Assembly: GCA_002168155.1 (NCBI GenBank)
Contig: NHBY01000010.1
Span: 73,854 to 114,528, forward strand
Length of the DNA stretch: 40,675 nt
Source: Synechococcus sp. TMED19
GTDB taxonomy: Bacteria; Cyanobacteriota; Cyanobacteriia; PCC-6307; Cyanobiaceae
Direction: 5' to 3'
In this document: piece by piece, positions 33,151-40,675 of the stretch
Layout: the number at the start of each line of letters is the position of its first letter
Numbering within the stretch: position 1 is the stretch's first letter
Program-made: the position numbers and the translations under genes
The notes under the pieces: model-generated
What the model was told of the DNA's origin: nothing
Seen by the model: only the letters and a program-made list of their open reading frames with translations
Databases searched by the model: none

Positions 33151-33734
33151 CACTCCACAGCCTCGATCCGCTGAATCTCAAGTCTTAGCGGACCTGCTCG
33201 GAAGCCAGGGTTCTGGCCCCCATCATCAGCGAAACGTGAATGCAGGATCTGTAGTCGATTGACTTGAGCTGGATCAAAACGCAATGGCAGTGAAACGGGT
33301 TTGGCCCGCAGGACCGGCCTCAGGTCCCGGAAGGGGATCACCACACGGGTGCTGCCGGAATCTTCCGTACTGAAGTCACTCACCCAGCGCAAACCACCTG
33401 GGATCATCTCGCCCAGCTGACCCGCCAGGTCAGCCACTGCAACCGCGAGCTTGTATCGCCTGCCATCGCCTTCGAGCTCAAGAACAAAAGCTGAGGCGGC
33501 AGAGAGATCAAGTGGTGGTTGCCAGCGAGGCGAGCGGCAACTGATGAAACCACCGCCTTCGGCGACGACATTGGCCTCCATCAGCAACCCAGAGGAACTC
33601 ACCGTGCAACTTCCCTGGCTGCGGCCACCCATGACCGTGTCGTTCAGGCTCTGCCAACCGCTGAAACCATCAGCGACCGCAATGATGGTCGCCACCAGCT
33701 CAGCGGAGACCAGCGCAAGCGGCTGCATCGGCAA
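33150..33734 (-). CDS. CIA30-family protein
   Basis: A 194-residue protein of the CIA30 (NDUFAF1) family. Signature segments are GWQSLNDTVMGGRSQGSCTV, GGGFISCRSPRWQPPLDLSA and the galactose-binding-like strands (FVLELEGDGRRYKLAV, RVVIPFRDLRPVLRA). In mitochondria the protein helps assemble complex I, and cyanobacterial members may act on NDH-1 or on unrelated complexes. There is no signal peptide. The frame begins MPMQPLALVS, and the second Met is also plausible. The first 35 bp overlap the end of pgl, and the stop overlaps the next small gene by one base. Confidence 0.88.
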   Translation of the reverse strand: MPMQPLALVSAELVATIIAVADGFSGWQSLNDTVMGGRSQGSCTVSSSGLLMEANVVAEGGGFISCRSPRWQPPLDLSAASAFVLELEGDGRRYKLAVAVADLAGQLGEMIPGGLRWVSDFSTEDSGSTRVVIPFRDLRPVLRAKPVSLPLRFDPAQVNRLQILHSRFADDGGQNPGFRAGPLRLEIQRIEAVE

Positions 33735-34413
33735 GAATCACGATCTCGGAGCTGGGCTGGACGAGCTTGGCTGGCGTACGAGCTGGATCCTCCTCTGGAT
33801 CGAGAAGGCGCCCGAGGGCCTGTTGTTTGCCCTCGCCGGCAACCAGGAACACCACCTGACGAGCGGCTGAAAGCACCGGAGCAGTCAGGGTGATTCGAGG
33901 AATCCCCTTTCCCTCTCCTGTCGTAACCCACCGGTCACGAACTTCGGTGGCGGCTGTCCCAGGAAAAAGGGAGGCTGTGTGACCGTCATCGCCGAGGCCC
34001 AGCAGCACAAGATCGAGGACTGGTGGGCTGCTGCCACAGAGACGCTCGAGGGTGTTCGCAAAGGCGATCACCCCTTCTTCGACGCTGGGCAAATCCGTTG
34101 GGACTGGATGGAAACAGGCCGACGAACCGGGCCCCTCACCCATCAGGCTGCCGCGCACCATGCGGGCATTGCTCAGCTCATCATCAACGGGGACCCAGCG
34201 CTCATCGCCCATCAGCAGATCAACGCGATCCCAAGCCAGGTGTTCACGGCCGAGCTGGTGATATGTGGCCTCAGGAGTGGAGCCACCAGACAGGGCAATC
34301 TGGGCGCGATCGCGCTCAGCCAAGCTCAAATCAATCACTTGAGCAATGGTGTCGGACGCTCGCTGCGCAAGCGCAGCGCGATCAGCAAGCTGGACCAGTT
34401 GATATGTACTCAC
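33700..34413 (-). CDS. pgl: 6-phosphogluconolactonase
   Basis: A 237-residue Pgl/DevB enzyme. Motifs: QIALSGGSTPEATYHQLG, VDLLMGDERWVPVDDELSNA, LVLLGLGDDGHTASLFPGTA and ITLTAPVLSAARQVVFLVAG. These are the substrate phosphate-binding and active-site parts shared with glucosamine-6-phosphate deaminases. It hydrolyses 6-phosphogluconolactone in the oxidative pentose phosphate pathway, the main source of NADPH in the dark. The start chosen is the GTG at 34413 that overlaps the gnd stop (GTGA); the frame has another GTG at 34422. It follows gnd and overlaps the CIA30 gene. Confidence 0.95.
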   Translation of the reverse strand: MSTYQLVQLADRAALAQRASDTIAQVIDLSLAERDRAQIALSGGSTPEATYHQLGREHLAWDRVDLLMGDERWVPVDDELSNARMVRGSLMGEGPGSSACFHPVPTDLPSVEEGVIAFANTLERLCGSSPPVLDLVLLGLGDDGHTASLFPGTAATEVRDRWVTTGEGKGIPRITLTAPVLSAARQVVFLVAGEGKQQALGRLLDPEEDPARTPAKLVQPSSEIVILADAAACAGLR

Positions 34414-35828
34414 TGCAGCCACTCCGTGTGGAAAGCTCCGTCTTTGTCAGTGCGCTGGTAGGTATGTGATCCGAAGCAGTCGCGCATCGCCTGAACCAGA
34501 TTTTGAGGCAGGCGAGCCGTGCGATAGCTGTTGATGTAATCCAGCGTGCTGCTGAAACAGGGGACGGGAATACCAACTGAAGCGGCACCTGATACCACCT
34601 TGGCTAGGCCAGGAAGACGTTGGTTCACCTGCTCGGCAAACCAAGGGTCGAGCATCAGGTTGGAGAGCTGCGGGTCGGCATTAAAAGCGTCCTGAATTCG
34701 CTTGAGCAACTTGGCCCGGATGATGCAACCCCCTTTCCAGATCTGGGCGATCGAAGGCATGTGCAAGTTGTAGTCGAGGTCGCTCGAGGCGATACGCAAG
34801 AGCTCCATGCCCTGGGCATAGCTGGCGATGCAAGAGAGCACGACGGCATCCATCAGAGGCGACATGGAATCAGCAGGGCTACCCAGGTCGATGTCACTGA
34901 TGGCCGGGCCTTTAAGAACCTCCTCGGCCTTGACGCGCTGCGCCTTCATCGAGCTCATCACACGGCCGTTGAGAGAGGCATAGATGGTGGGCACAGAGGC
35001 GCCCATCTCCAACGCGGTCACCACAGTCCAGAGGCCTGTGCCCTTCTGACCGGCCTGATCCATGATTTTCTCCACGAGATCAGACCCGTCCTCAGGATCT
35101 TTAGTCCGCAGGCAGACCTCGGTGATCTCCACCAAATAGGAATTGAGCTCCTCGGTGGCGTTCCAGGCACCGAGCACATCTGCCATCTGCTCACCGTTCA
35201 TGCCCTTAACCCGCTTCATCAGGTCGTAGGCCTCAGCCAGGATCTGTTCGATGCCGTACTCAATTCCGTTGTGCACGGTCTTGACGAAATGGCCAGAACC
35301 ACCTGGACCGATGTAGGTGACGCAGGGACCGTCTTCCACCTGTGCAGCCATCTTGGTCACCAGGCTTTCAATGGCGTCATAGGAAGCCTTGGTGCCGCCC
35401 GGCATCATGCTGGGCCCCTCTAGGGCACCCTTGGCGCCACCAGAGACACCCATACCAATGAAGCCAAAGCTCTGACTCTCGAGCTTGGTGACTCGCCGCT
35501 CAGTGTCCTTGTATTCGGAATTGCCCCCGTCAATCAGCAGATCACCTTCTTCCAGATATGGGGAGATCTGATCGATGACCGCATCAACTGCTGGACCCGC
35601 CTTGACCATCATCAAGATGCGTCGGGGACGTTCCAGCTTGTCAACAAATTCCTGCAGGGAATAAGCGGCTTGGATCTGCTTACCGGCGCCCCGCCCGGCC
35701 ATGAAATCATCTGTCTTCTCACGCGTGCGGTTGTAGACGACGCTTGAGAAGCCATTGCTCTCAGCATTGAGGACGAGGTTCTCCCCCATCACCCCAAGAC
35801 CGATTAAACCGAAGTGTCCTTTGGACAT
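34410..35828 (-). CDS. gnd: 6-phosphogluconate dehydrogenase, decarboxylating
   Basis: A 472-residue enzyme, full length. The NADP-binding Rossmann motif is FGLIGLGVMGENLVLNAESN. Substrate-binding signatures are MGVSGGAKGALEGPSMMPGG and GGSGHFVKTVHNGIEYGIEQ with the catalytic Lys, then GLWTVVTALEMGASVPTIYA. It converts 6-phosphogluconate to ribulose 5-phosphate with NADPH release, the last oxidative step of the pentose phosphate pathway. The next gene on the same strand is pgl, overlapping by 4 bp, which puts two consecutive steps in one operon. Upstream on the strand is glgC, 87 bp away. Confidence 0.98.
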   Translation of the reverse strand: MSKGHFGLIGLGVMGENLVLNAESNGFSSVVYNRTREKTDDFMAGRGAGKQIQAAYSLQEFVDKLERPRRILMMVKAGPAVDAVIDQISPYLEEGDLLIDGGNSEYKDTERRVTKLESQSFGFIGMGVSGGAKGALEGPSMMPGGTKASYDAIESLVTKMAAQVEDGPCVTYIGPGGSGHFVKTVHNGIEYGIEQILAEAYDLMKRVKGMNGEQMADVLGAWNATEELNSYLVEITEVCLRTKDPEDGSDLVEKIMDQAGQKGTGLWTVVTALEMGASVPTIYASLNGRVMSSMKAQRVKAEEVLKGPAISDIDLGSPADSMSPLMDAVVLSCIASYAQGMELLRIASSDLDYNLHMPSIAQIWKGGCIIRAKLLKRIQDAFNADPQLSNLMLDPWFAEQVNQRLPGLAKVVSGAASVGIPVPCFSSTLDYINSYRTARLPQNLVQAMRDCFGSHTYQRTDKDGAFHTEWLQ

Positions 35829-35915
35829 TTTGCGCCGTGATACTGCCAGACCTCAGCAGTGTGGCCACGGCGCGCTTAAGCGGCTGCTAAGAGATGCTGT
35901 GATCAAGACAAGGGA

Positions 35916-37211
35916 TCAGATCACCATCCCGTCTGGAATGCAGGCATTCTTGTTAACCACCACGATTCCTCCTCTGATATAGAAGCCCTGATCAGAGCGG
36001 TCTGCTTCTTCAACGTGGTCCTTGTTGACGATCGTGACGTTGCTGCCGATGCGGACGTTCTTATCAAGAATCGCCCGACGAACAGTCGTCCCAGTACCAA
36101 CACCCATCGGGATGCCGCCGCGCTCCCGGACGATGGCCCTCTCTTCTGCTGATTCATAGAAATCAGCACCCATCACCAGGCTGTCCTGAAGCACGACCTC
36201 ATTTTCAATGCGGCTCCGCACACCCAGCACGCAGTGGTGAACGCTGCAGGCTTTGAGGATGGACCCCTCACCGATAATCGATTCAGTGATTTGAGCGTCC
36301 TGCAGCTTGGACGGGGGCAGGTAACGGTGACGCGTGTAGATCGGGAATTGCTTGTCGTAGAAGGAGAACGGAGGACGGGGTTGGGTAGTGAGAGCCAAGT
36401 TGGCCTCGTAGAAGGCTCGGATGGTTCCGATGTCCTCCCAGTAGTCATCAAACAGGTATGAGCGGAGCTTGAGGCCGTCATTAAGGGCCTTGGGGATGAT
36501 CTCCTTGCCGAAGTCAGTGGCCGTGGGGTTCTGGGCCAACAGGTTGAAGAGCACATCACGCTTGAACACGTAGATGCCCATCGAGGCCAAATAGGGGCGG
36601 CGGGCAGCCTCTTCAGGACTGAGGCCCATTGCGCCAGTATCAACCTTCATTTCCTGCAGCGCCTCACCCTTGGGCTTCTCGCGGAACTTGCTGATCCAGC
36701 CACCTTCATTGGTGTGCATCAACCCAAAGCTCTGAGCCTGCTCCTCGTCCACAGGAAGGGCTGAAACGGTGAGGTCAGCACCGCTGCTGCGGTGCTCGGC
36801 CACGAAAAGGCCGTAATCCATCCGGTAGAGCTGATCGCCGGAGAGGATCAGGACTTCATCAATGTCCCATTCCTGGAACAGCCATTCGTACTTGCGCACG
36901 GCATCAGCAGTGCCCTCGAACCAGCTAGGGCTCTCGGGGGTCTGCTGGGCAGCCAGAACCTCCACAAACCCCTGATCAAAACCTGAGGAGAGGTTGAAGG
37001 TCTGGGAAATGTGGCGGTTCAGAGAAGCGCTGTTGAACTGCGTCAGCACGTAGATCTTGTTGATCCCGCTGTTGATGCAGTTGCTGACTGGGATATCGAT
37101 CAGACGGTATTTGCCCGCCAGAGGGACAGCCGGCTTGGCACGCATCTTGGTGAGGGGATAGAGGCGCGTTCCTGCGCCACCTCCGAGAATGATCCCGAGA
37201 ACCCGCTTCAT
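35916..37211 (-). CDS. glgC: Glucose-1-phosphate adenylyltransferase (ADP-glucose pyrophosphorylase)
   Basis: A 431-residue enzyme of cyanobacterial length. It starts [20 protein letters not shown], the nucleotide-binding loop, followed by [20 protein letters not shown]. The sugar phosphate site includes [18 protein letters not shown] and [12 protein letters not shown]. The C-terminal left-handed beta-helix carries the activator region, with [20 protein letters not shown], where Lys residues bind 3-phosphoglycerate in plant and cyanobacterial enzymes. It makes ADP-glucose for glycogen and is switched on by 3-PGA and off by phosphate, linking storage to the Calvin cycle. The frame runs 17 codons upstream to 37262, but the chosen ATG gives the family N-terminus. 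It lies between hemA and gnd. Confidence 0.97.
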   Translation of the reverse strand: MKRVLGIILGGGAGTRLYPLTKMRAKPAVPLAGKYRLIDIPVSNCINSGINKIYVLTQFNSASLNRHISQTFNLSSGFDQGFVEVLAAQQTPESPSWFEGTADAVRKYEWLFQEWDIDEVLILSGDQLYRMDYGLFVAEHRSSGADLTVSALPVDEEQAQSFGLMHTNEGGWISKFREKPKGEALQEMKVDTGAMGLSPEEAARRPYLASMGIYVFKRDVLFNLLAQNPTATDFGKEIIPKALNDGLKLRSYLFDDYWEDIGTIRAFYEANLALTTQPRPPFSFYDKQFPIYTRHRYLPPSKLQDAQITESIIGEGSILKACSVHHCVLGVRSRIENEVVLQDSLVMGADFYESAEERAIVRERGGIPMGVGTGTTVRRAILDKNVRIGSNVTIVNKDHVEEADRSDQGFYIRGGIVVVNKNACIPDGMVI

Positions 37212-37313
37212 CCAATCCCCTGTAGCGCGGCCACTTTGGGGGATCGCCAGCGAATCCGGCAAGCAAAAGGAGCAAATCGGGCAGAACTTTGTGAGTCCCG
37301 CGCGTCCAGCCCC

Positions 37314-38618
37314 CTACTCAGAGGGGTTTCCGAGGTCGAACAGACGTTCCAGCGACTGCATGGTGGTCAGACGCTGAGAACGTGGCTGCGGAGCACGCAA
37401 AGCGGTCGTGGGGCCGTGCAGAATCTTGTTGATCAGTCCTTTGGTCAGTGCCTCGACCACCTTGCGCTCGCGATCAGAGAAGTCCGAGCCCATGCGGCTA
37501 AGAGCCTTAAGCAGTTCCTGCTCACGGATCTCCTCCATGTGGCGTCGAAGTCGGTTGATGGTGGGAACGGCCTCAAGCCCATCCCACCAGTCGATGAATG
37601 CCTGACGGTCCTCATCAAGCAAGACCTCCGCTTGCCGAGCAAGCTCCTGCCGCGCAGCAACATTGCGCTCCACCACCTCCTTGAGATCATCAACGTCGAA
37701 GCACTGCACAGCGGACGCCTCAGCGGCGTCGGCGCTGATGTTGCGAGGCACGCCGATATCAATGAGCATCAGCCGTTCAGAACGACTTGCGGCTTCGAGG
37801 CGGACACGGTCAATGATCGGTTCGTCAGCGCCTGTACTGGTGAACAGGAGCGATGACACCTTCAGCTGATCATCAAGGGCCTCAAGCCCACAACAGCTGA
37901 TGCCAAGATCTGGAAAGTCCGCTGCCAGGGATTCAGCTCTGGAGACCGTCCGGTTGACCAGGGTGACCCGCTTGGCACCCTTGGCCTGAAGGTGCTGGAT
38001 TAGCAGCCGGCCCATCCGGCCGGCACCCACCACTGCAACGGTTTCATCCGCCAGGGAGACCAGATCGTCAATGCCTTTCTCCTGGCCAACCTTGAGCTGG
38101 GCGAGTTCAACTGCAGCTGAACTGATCGAGACCGCACCGGAACCCAGGTTGGTTTCGCTGCGGACACGTTTGCCGGTACTGACAGCCTGATTGAGCAGGC
38201 GGTTGAGGATCGGCCCAATGGATTTGTGGTCCTGGCCGAGCCGATACATCTTCTTGACCTGGCTGAGGATCTGACCTTCCCCGAGCACAAGGCTGTCGAG
38301 ACCAGCACTCACCCTCAGCAGGTGCTGAATTGCCTCTTCATGGTGAAGCGCGAAGAGGTGGGGATGTAGATCATCCCCAGCCAAGCCGCTGTGGCTGGCC
38401 AAGAAATGTCGTATAGCGGCAACACCCTCATCGGGGTGACGCAGCAGGCTGTAGATCTCAAGCCTGTTGCAGGTACTAAGAATTGAGGTCTCCAGCACCT
38501 GCTCATTGGAGCGAAGTGTTTGGAGGGAGCTCTCCAAGGAGTGCTCTGGGATGCTCAGTCGTTCGCGGATCTCAACGGGAGCCGTGCGATGGCTGAGCCC
38601 TACGACGGCTAAATGCAT
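37314..38618 (-). CDS. hemA: Glutamyl-tRNA reductase
   Basis: A 434-residue enzyme, normal size. It starts MHLAVVGLSHRTAPVEIRER. The catalytic Cys is in TSILSTCNRLEIYSLL, close to residue 50. GLDSLVLGEGQILSQVKKMY is the family signature, and the NADPH-binding domain shows VAVVGAGRMGRLLIQHL. A C-terminal dimerisation helix region follows. It reduces glutamyl-tRNA to glutamate-1-semialdehyde, the committed step of tetrapyrrole synthesis (chlorophyll, bilins, heme, cobalamin). It lies between glpX and glgC on the same strand, with gaps of 64 and 102 bp. Confidence 0.98.
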   Translation of the reverse strand: MHLAVVGLSHRTAPVEIRERLSIPEHSLESSLQTLRSNEQVLETSILSTCNRLEIYSLLRHPDEGVAAIRHFLASHSGLAGDDLHPHLFALHHEEAIQHLLRVSAGLDSLVLGEGQILSQVKKMYRLGQDHKSIGPILNRLLNQAVSTGKRVRSETNLGSGAVSISSAAVELAQLKVGQEKGIDDLVSLADETVAVVGAGRMGRLLIQHLQAKGAKRVTLVNRTVSRAESLAADFPDLGISCCGLEALDDQLKVSSLLFTSTGADEPIIDRVRLEAASRSERLMLIDIGVPRNISADAAEASAVQCFDVDDLKEVVERNVAARQELARQAEVLLDEDRQAFIDWWDGLEAVPTINRLRRHMEEIREQELLKALSRMGSDFSDRERKVVEALTKGLINKILHGPTTALRAPQPRSQRLTTMQSLERLFDLGNPSE

Positions 38619-38643
38619 GCGTCAGATCAAAAGGGCCGGAAAG

Positions 38644-38669
38644 CAAGGCTGAGCCTGAGCCCAGCCTTG
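38644..38669 (-). promoter_or_regulatory. Hairpin in the glpX-hemA spacer
   Basis: CAAGGCTG (38644-38651) and CAGCCTTG (38662-38669) form a perfect 8-bp stem with a 10-nt loop, only 13 bp past the glpX stop. No T-run follows on the minus strand, so it is a weak terminator at best. It may be an mRNA-processing or stability element that sets the glpX to hemA ratio. Confidence 0.4.
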
Positions 38670-38682
38670 ACTATGCCAGAGC

Positions 38683-39687
38683 TCAGCGCAGGGCAATGCT
38701 CTGCGCGCCAGGCTTGATATGGACCGTATCGGTGAAGCGTGCGGAATCATCCAGGGTGCTGATCACGAGGCTGCTGGTGCGCACGCAATCACGTTCGAAC
38801 TTGACCCCGTTGAACAGCAGACCATCGGTGATACCGCTGCCGGCGAAGACGACGTTCTCGCCGGAGGCCAGTTCGTTGGCCTCATAAACCTTGTCGGGAT
38901 CGGCGATTCCCATTTCAGCCAGGCGGGCGAGATTGCCTTCACGGGTAAGGCCTTCCCATTCCTTGGTCATTGCGACAGCCGGGTCATAGACCAACTGGCC
39001 CTGGAAGTGACCGCCCAGTGCCCGCAGAGCGGCGGCAGAGATCACACCTTCCGGCGCAGCACCGATGCCCATTAGGCAGTGGGTGCCAGTGCCGGCGAAA
39101 CCACAGGCGATAGCAGCCTGCACATCGCCATCTGAGATGGGCTGGACACGAGCGCCGGTAGTACGAATCTCAGCGATCAGATCCTTGTGGCGGCTGCGGT
39201 CCATGACCACGATCACTAGATCAGAGACTGCAATGCCGAGGCACTCGCTGAGGATATTGATGTTCTCAGTGGCGCTCTTGCGGATGTCAACCTTGCCTTT
39301 AGCGGCCGGGGGCGCTGCCAGCTTCTTCATGTAGAAGTCGGGAGCGTTGAACAGACCACCGGTCTCGGAGGCAGCAAGCACAGCCATCGAGCCGCGTTGG
39401 CTGTTGGCACAGAGATTGGTTCCCTCACAGGGATCAACAGCGAAATCAACTCCGGGGCCGGTACCACTGCCAACTTCCTCACCGATGTAGAGCATCGGAG
39501 CTTCGTCCCGCTCACCTTCACCGATCACGATGCGGCCTTGCATATTGATCTGGCCCATGCGCTTGCGCATGGCCTCGACGGCAGCGGCGTCTGCTTCATT
39601 CTTGAGACCTTTACCGGTGAGCTCAGCGGATGCGATGGCGGCCTGCTCGACGACCTCGAGTATTTCTTGAATGAGCGTGCGATCCAC
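38683..39687 (-). CDS. glpX: Fructose-1,6-/sedoheptulose-1,7-bisphosphatase, class II (GlpX type)
   Basis: A 334-residue class II FBP/SBPase. Motifs: [20 protein letters not shown] with metal-binding acids, [20 protein letters not shown] around the substrate and metal site, and [20 protein letters not shown]. In cyanobacteria this enzyme hydrolyses both fructose 1,6- and sedoheptulose 1,7-bisphosphate and is essential to the Calvin cycle. It starts at the ATG at 39687 and is divergent from rpe, another Calvin/pentose phosphate enzyme, 123 bp away. It heads the leftward series with hemA, glgC, gnd and pgl. Confidence 0.97.
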   Translation of the reverse strand: MDRTLIQEILEVVEQAAIASAELTGKGLKNEADAAAVEAMRKRMGQINMQGRIVIGEGERDEAPMLYIGEEVGSGTGPGVDFAVDPCEGTNLCANSQRGSMAVLAASETGGLFNAPDFYMKKLAAPPAAKGKVDIRKSATENINILSECLGIAVSDLVIVVMDRSRHKDLIAEIRTTGARVQPISDGDVQAAIACGFAGTGTHCLMGIGAAPEGVISAAALRALGGHFQGQLVYDPAVAMTKEWEGLTREGNLARLAEMGIADPDKVYEANELASGENVVFAGSGITDGLLFNGVKFERDCVRTSSLVISTLDDSARFTDTVHIKPGAQSIALR

Positions 39688-39759
39688 AGTGGCTGGGGCA
39701 AGGAACTGTTAAGCCAGGCTGGCCTGCGGCGAGCCAAAGCGGCCGTGACTGTATCAGTG

Positions 39760-39787
39760 TTGGATCTGCGGCGTCTCTACGTACAAT
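39760..39787 (+). promoter_or_regulatory. Putative sigma-70 promoter of rpe
   Basis: TTGGAT (39760-39765) and TACAAT (39782-39787) are spaced by 16 bp and lie 23 bp before the rpe ATG. Both boxes resemble the -35 and -10 consensus, each with one or two mismatches. The short distance leaves a very short leader. Confidence 0.5.
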
Positions 39788-39810
39788 CAGCGCGCTTCAC
39801 GGGCCGCTTC

Positions 39811-40494
39811 ATGACCCAGAAATCCTTAGTCATTTCACCCTCGATTCTTTCTGCCGACTTCTCCCGGCTGGGTGAAGACGTCAAGGCAGTGGATCAGGCA
39901 GGCGCTGACTGGATCCACGTGGATGTGATGGATGGCCGCTTCGTGCCCAACATCACGATCGGACCGATGATCGTGGAAGCCCTACGCCCGGTCACCACCA
40001 AACCTCTTGACGTTCACTTGATGATCGTCGAGCCAGATAAATACGTGGAGGACTTCGCCAAAGCCGGGGCTGACATCATCAGTGTCCAGGTCGAGGCCTG
40101 CACCCACTTGCACCGCAACCTTGCCCAGATCAAGGATCTTGGAAAAATGGCCGGTGCAGTGCTCAACCCGGGCACTCCGATCGAGACCCTCGAGTACTGC
40201 CTTGAGCTTTGCGATCTGGTGTTGATCATGAGCGTGAACCCCGGATTCGGTGGCCAGAGCTTCATCGAGAACCAGGTCTCCAAGATCCGTGACCTGCGGC
40301 GCATGTGCGACGACAAGGGTGTTGATCCCTGGATCGAGGTCGATGGCGGCATCAAAGCCGGTAACGCCTGGAAGGTGATCGAAGCCGGAGCGAATGCGAT
40401 CGTCAGCGGTTCAGGCATTTTTAAGCAGGCGGACTATGCCGCTGCCATCGAAGGCATCCGCAACAGCCGTCGGCCTGAGCTAGCCGCCGCCTGA
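39811..40494 (+). CDS. rpe: Ribulose-phosphate 3-epimerase
   Basis: A 227-residue TIM-barrel enzyme. It begins [20 protein letters not shown]. The metal- and substrate-binding residues are in [19 protein letters not shown] and [17 protein letters not shown]. The phosphate-binding loops are [20 protein letters not shown] and [19 protein letters not shown]. It interconverts ribulose 5-phosphate and xylulose 5-phosphate, serving both the Calvin cycle and the oxidative pentose phosphate pathway. The frame extends upstream to 39397 opposite glpX, but the ATG at 39811 is right for family length. A terminator follows 28 bp past the stop. Confidence 0.98.
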   Translation: MTQKSLVISPSILSADFSRLGEDVKAVDQAGADWIHVDVMDGRFVPNITIGPMIVEALRPVTTKPLDVHLMIVEPDKYVEDFAKAGADIISVQVEACTHLHRNLAQIKDLGKMAGAVLNPGTPIETLEYCLELCDLVLIMSVNPGFGGQSFIENQVSKIRDLRRMCDDKGVDPWIEVDGGIKAGNAWKVIEAGANAIVSGSGIFKQADYAAAIEGIRNSRRPELAAA

Positions 40495-40522
40495 ATTCAG
40501 GCCTGGATCTAAAACTCCGTTC

Positions 40523-40546
40523 AAGGGGCCTATTGGCCCCTTTTTT
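40523..40546 (+). terminator. Rho-independent terminator of rpe
   Basis: AAGGGGCC (40523-40530) pairs with GGCCCCTT (40535-40542) around TATT, and the T-run continues to 40546. The strong 8-bp GC-rich stem followed by six T residues is the classic form. The gene on the other side, ccsA, converges on it, and the reverse strand has a weaker T-run, so it may serve both. Confidence 0.92.
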
Positions 40547-40578
40547 CATGTCAGTTGCACCTGACGCTTGGTCAGCAA

Positions 40579-40675
40579 TCAGCTATCGAAGAACCAGCCA
40601 TAACTGTGGAGACCGATGCCCAGCAGATTTACGCCGATGTAACAGACACTGATCACAAAGAGTCCACCAACAGCG
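40579..40675 (-). CDS. ccsA: Cytochrome c biogenesis protein CcsA, C-terminal end (cut by window)
   Basis: Only the last 32 codons are inside the window. Read on the minus strand they give [20 protein letters not shown] followed by HSYGWFFDS and a stop. Plastid and cyanobacterial CcsA proteins end with a very similar GVNLLGxGLHSYG sequence, which includes a conserved His near the last membrane helix. CcsA, with CcsB, moves heme across the thylakoid membrane for attachment to c-type cytochromes. The identity is from this tail only. The gene converges on rpe. Confidence 0.85.
   Translation of the reverse strand, partial: AVGGLFVISVCYIGVNLLGIGLHSYGWFFDS

Noticed and set aside
34620-35423. A 267-codon plus-strand frame
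   Set aside because: It is the mirror of gnd, rich in His and Gly as expected from antisense of that codon usage.
37011-37856. A 281-codon plus-strand frame
   Set aside because: It lies opposite glgC and hemA, both certain. No motif of its own.
1-40675. Search for insertion sequences, prophage, integrases, restriction, toxin-antitoxin and CRISPR features
   Set aside because: No transposase, integrase, Cas or nuclease-type genes and no regular direct-repeat array could be seen. Gene content is core.

Overview
The window looks like chromosome from a marine picocyanobacterium of the Synechococcus type. The strongest clue is apcD, the alpha-B allophycocyanin subunit of the phycobilisome core, which Prochlorococcus lacks. 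Supporting clues are plastid and cyanobacterial genes (psb32, pxcA, a CCB2/CCB4-type b6 heme factor, ccsA), 2-Cys peroxiredoxin, glgC and glpX-type FBP/SBPase. The genes are tightly packed, with many 4-bp start/stop overlaps, frequent GTG and TTG starts and short intergenic gaps. The species is inferred from protein resemblance recalled from memory, not from a search.

Layout. 1-3205: a rightward, partly overlapping run of gpsA (cut by the window edge), a PhzF-type isomerase, a SpoIID/LytB protein and an ATP adenylyltransferase. 3213-6161: a small conserved-looking gene, a secreted DUF3370 protein and a protein joining a ribbon-helix-helix-like N-terminus to a C-terminal J-domain. 6162-7628: almost 1.5 kb with no convincing gene, only hairpins, ending in the apcD terminator. 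7697-14727: apcD, a 23S rRNA m5U methyltransferase, pheT, rpmG, rpsR and an RNase II/R-family enzyme whose start codon lies inside a strong inverted repeat. 14708-19811: an FAD oxidoreductase, metG, an LptC-like lipoprotein and a CCB-type protein on the opposite strand, overlapping lptC by 107 bp.

19855-24430: TerB-like protein, psb32, pxcA, cobU, trmL, an M23 peptidase and tRNA-Met. 24448-27691: a small gene, a peroxiredoxin, the leftward operon purS-purQ-S66 carboxypeptidase, and a small secreted cysteine-containing protein. 27693-29472: cobalamin riboswitch, hupE, cobW, a B12-controlled metal (probably cobalt) uptake and handling operon. 29489-32741: a lumenal-type pentapeptide protein, upp, a small membrane protein and ilvD. 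32743-39687: a long leftward series glpX, hemA, glgC, gnd, pgl, CIA30 and a small gene, linking Calvin cycle, tetrapyrrole, glycogen and oxidative pentose phosphate functions. 39760-40675: rpe with a promoter and terminator, then the 3' end of ccsA.

Nearly everything is core housekeeping and photosynthetic metabolism. I see no insertion sequence, prophage, integrase, toxin-antitoxin pair, defence island or CRISPR array. I found no convincing undescribed multi-gene system. The most rewarding places for a second look are the gene-free stretch beside apcD, the inverted repeat around the RNase start, the RHH-J fusion and the B12-controlled hupE-cobW operon.
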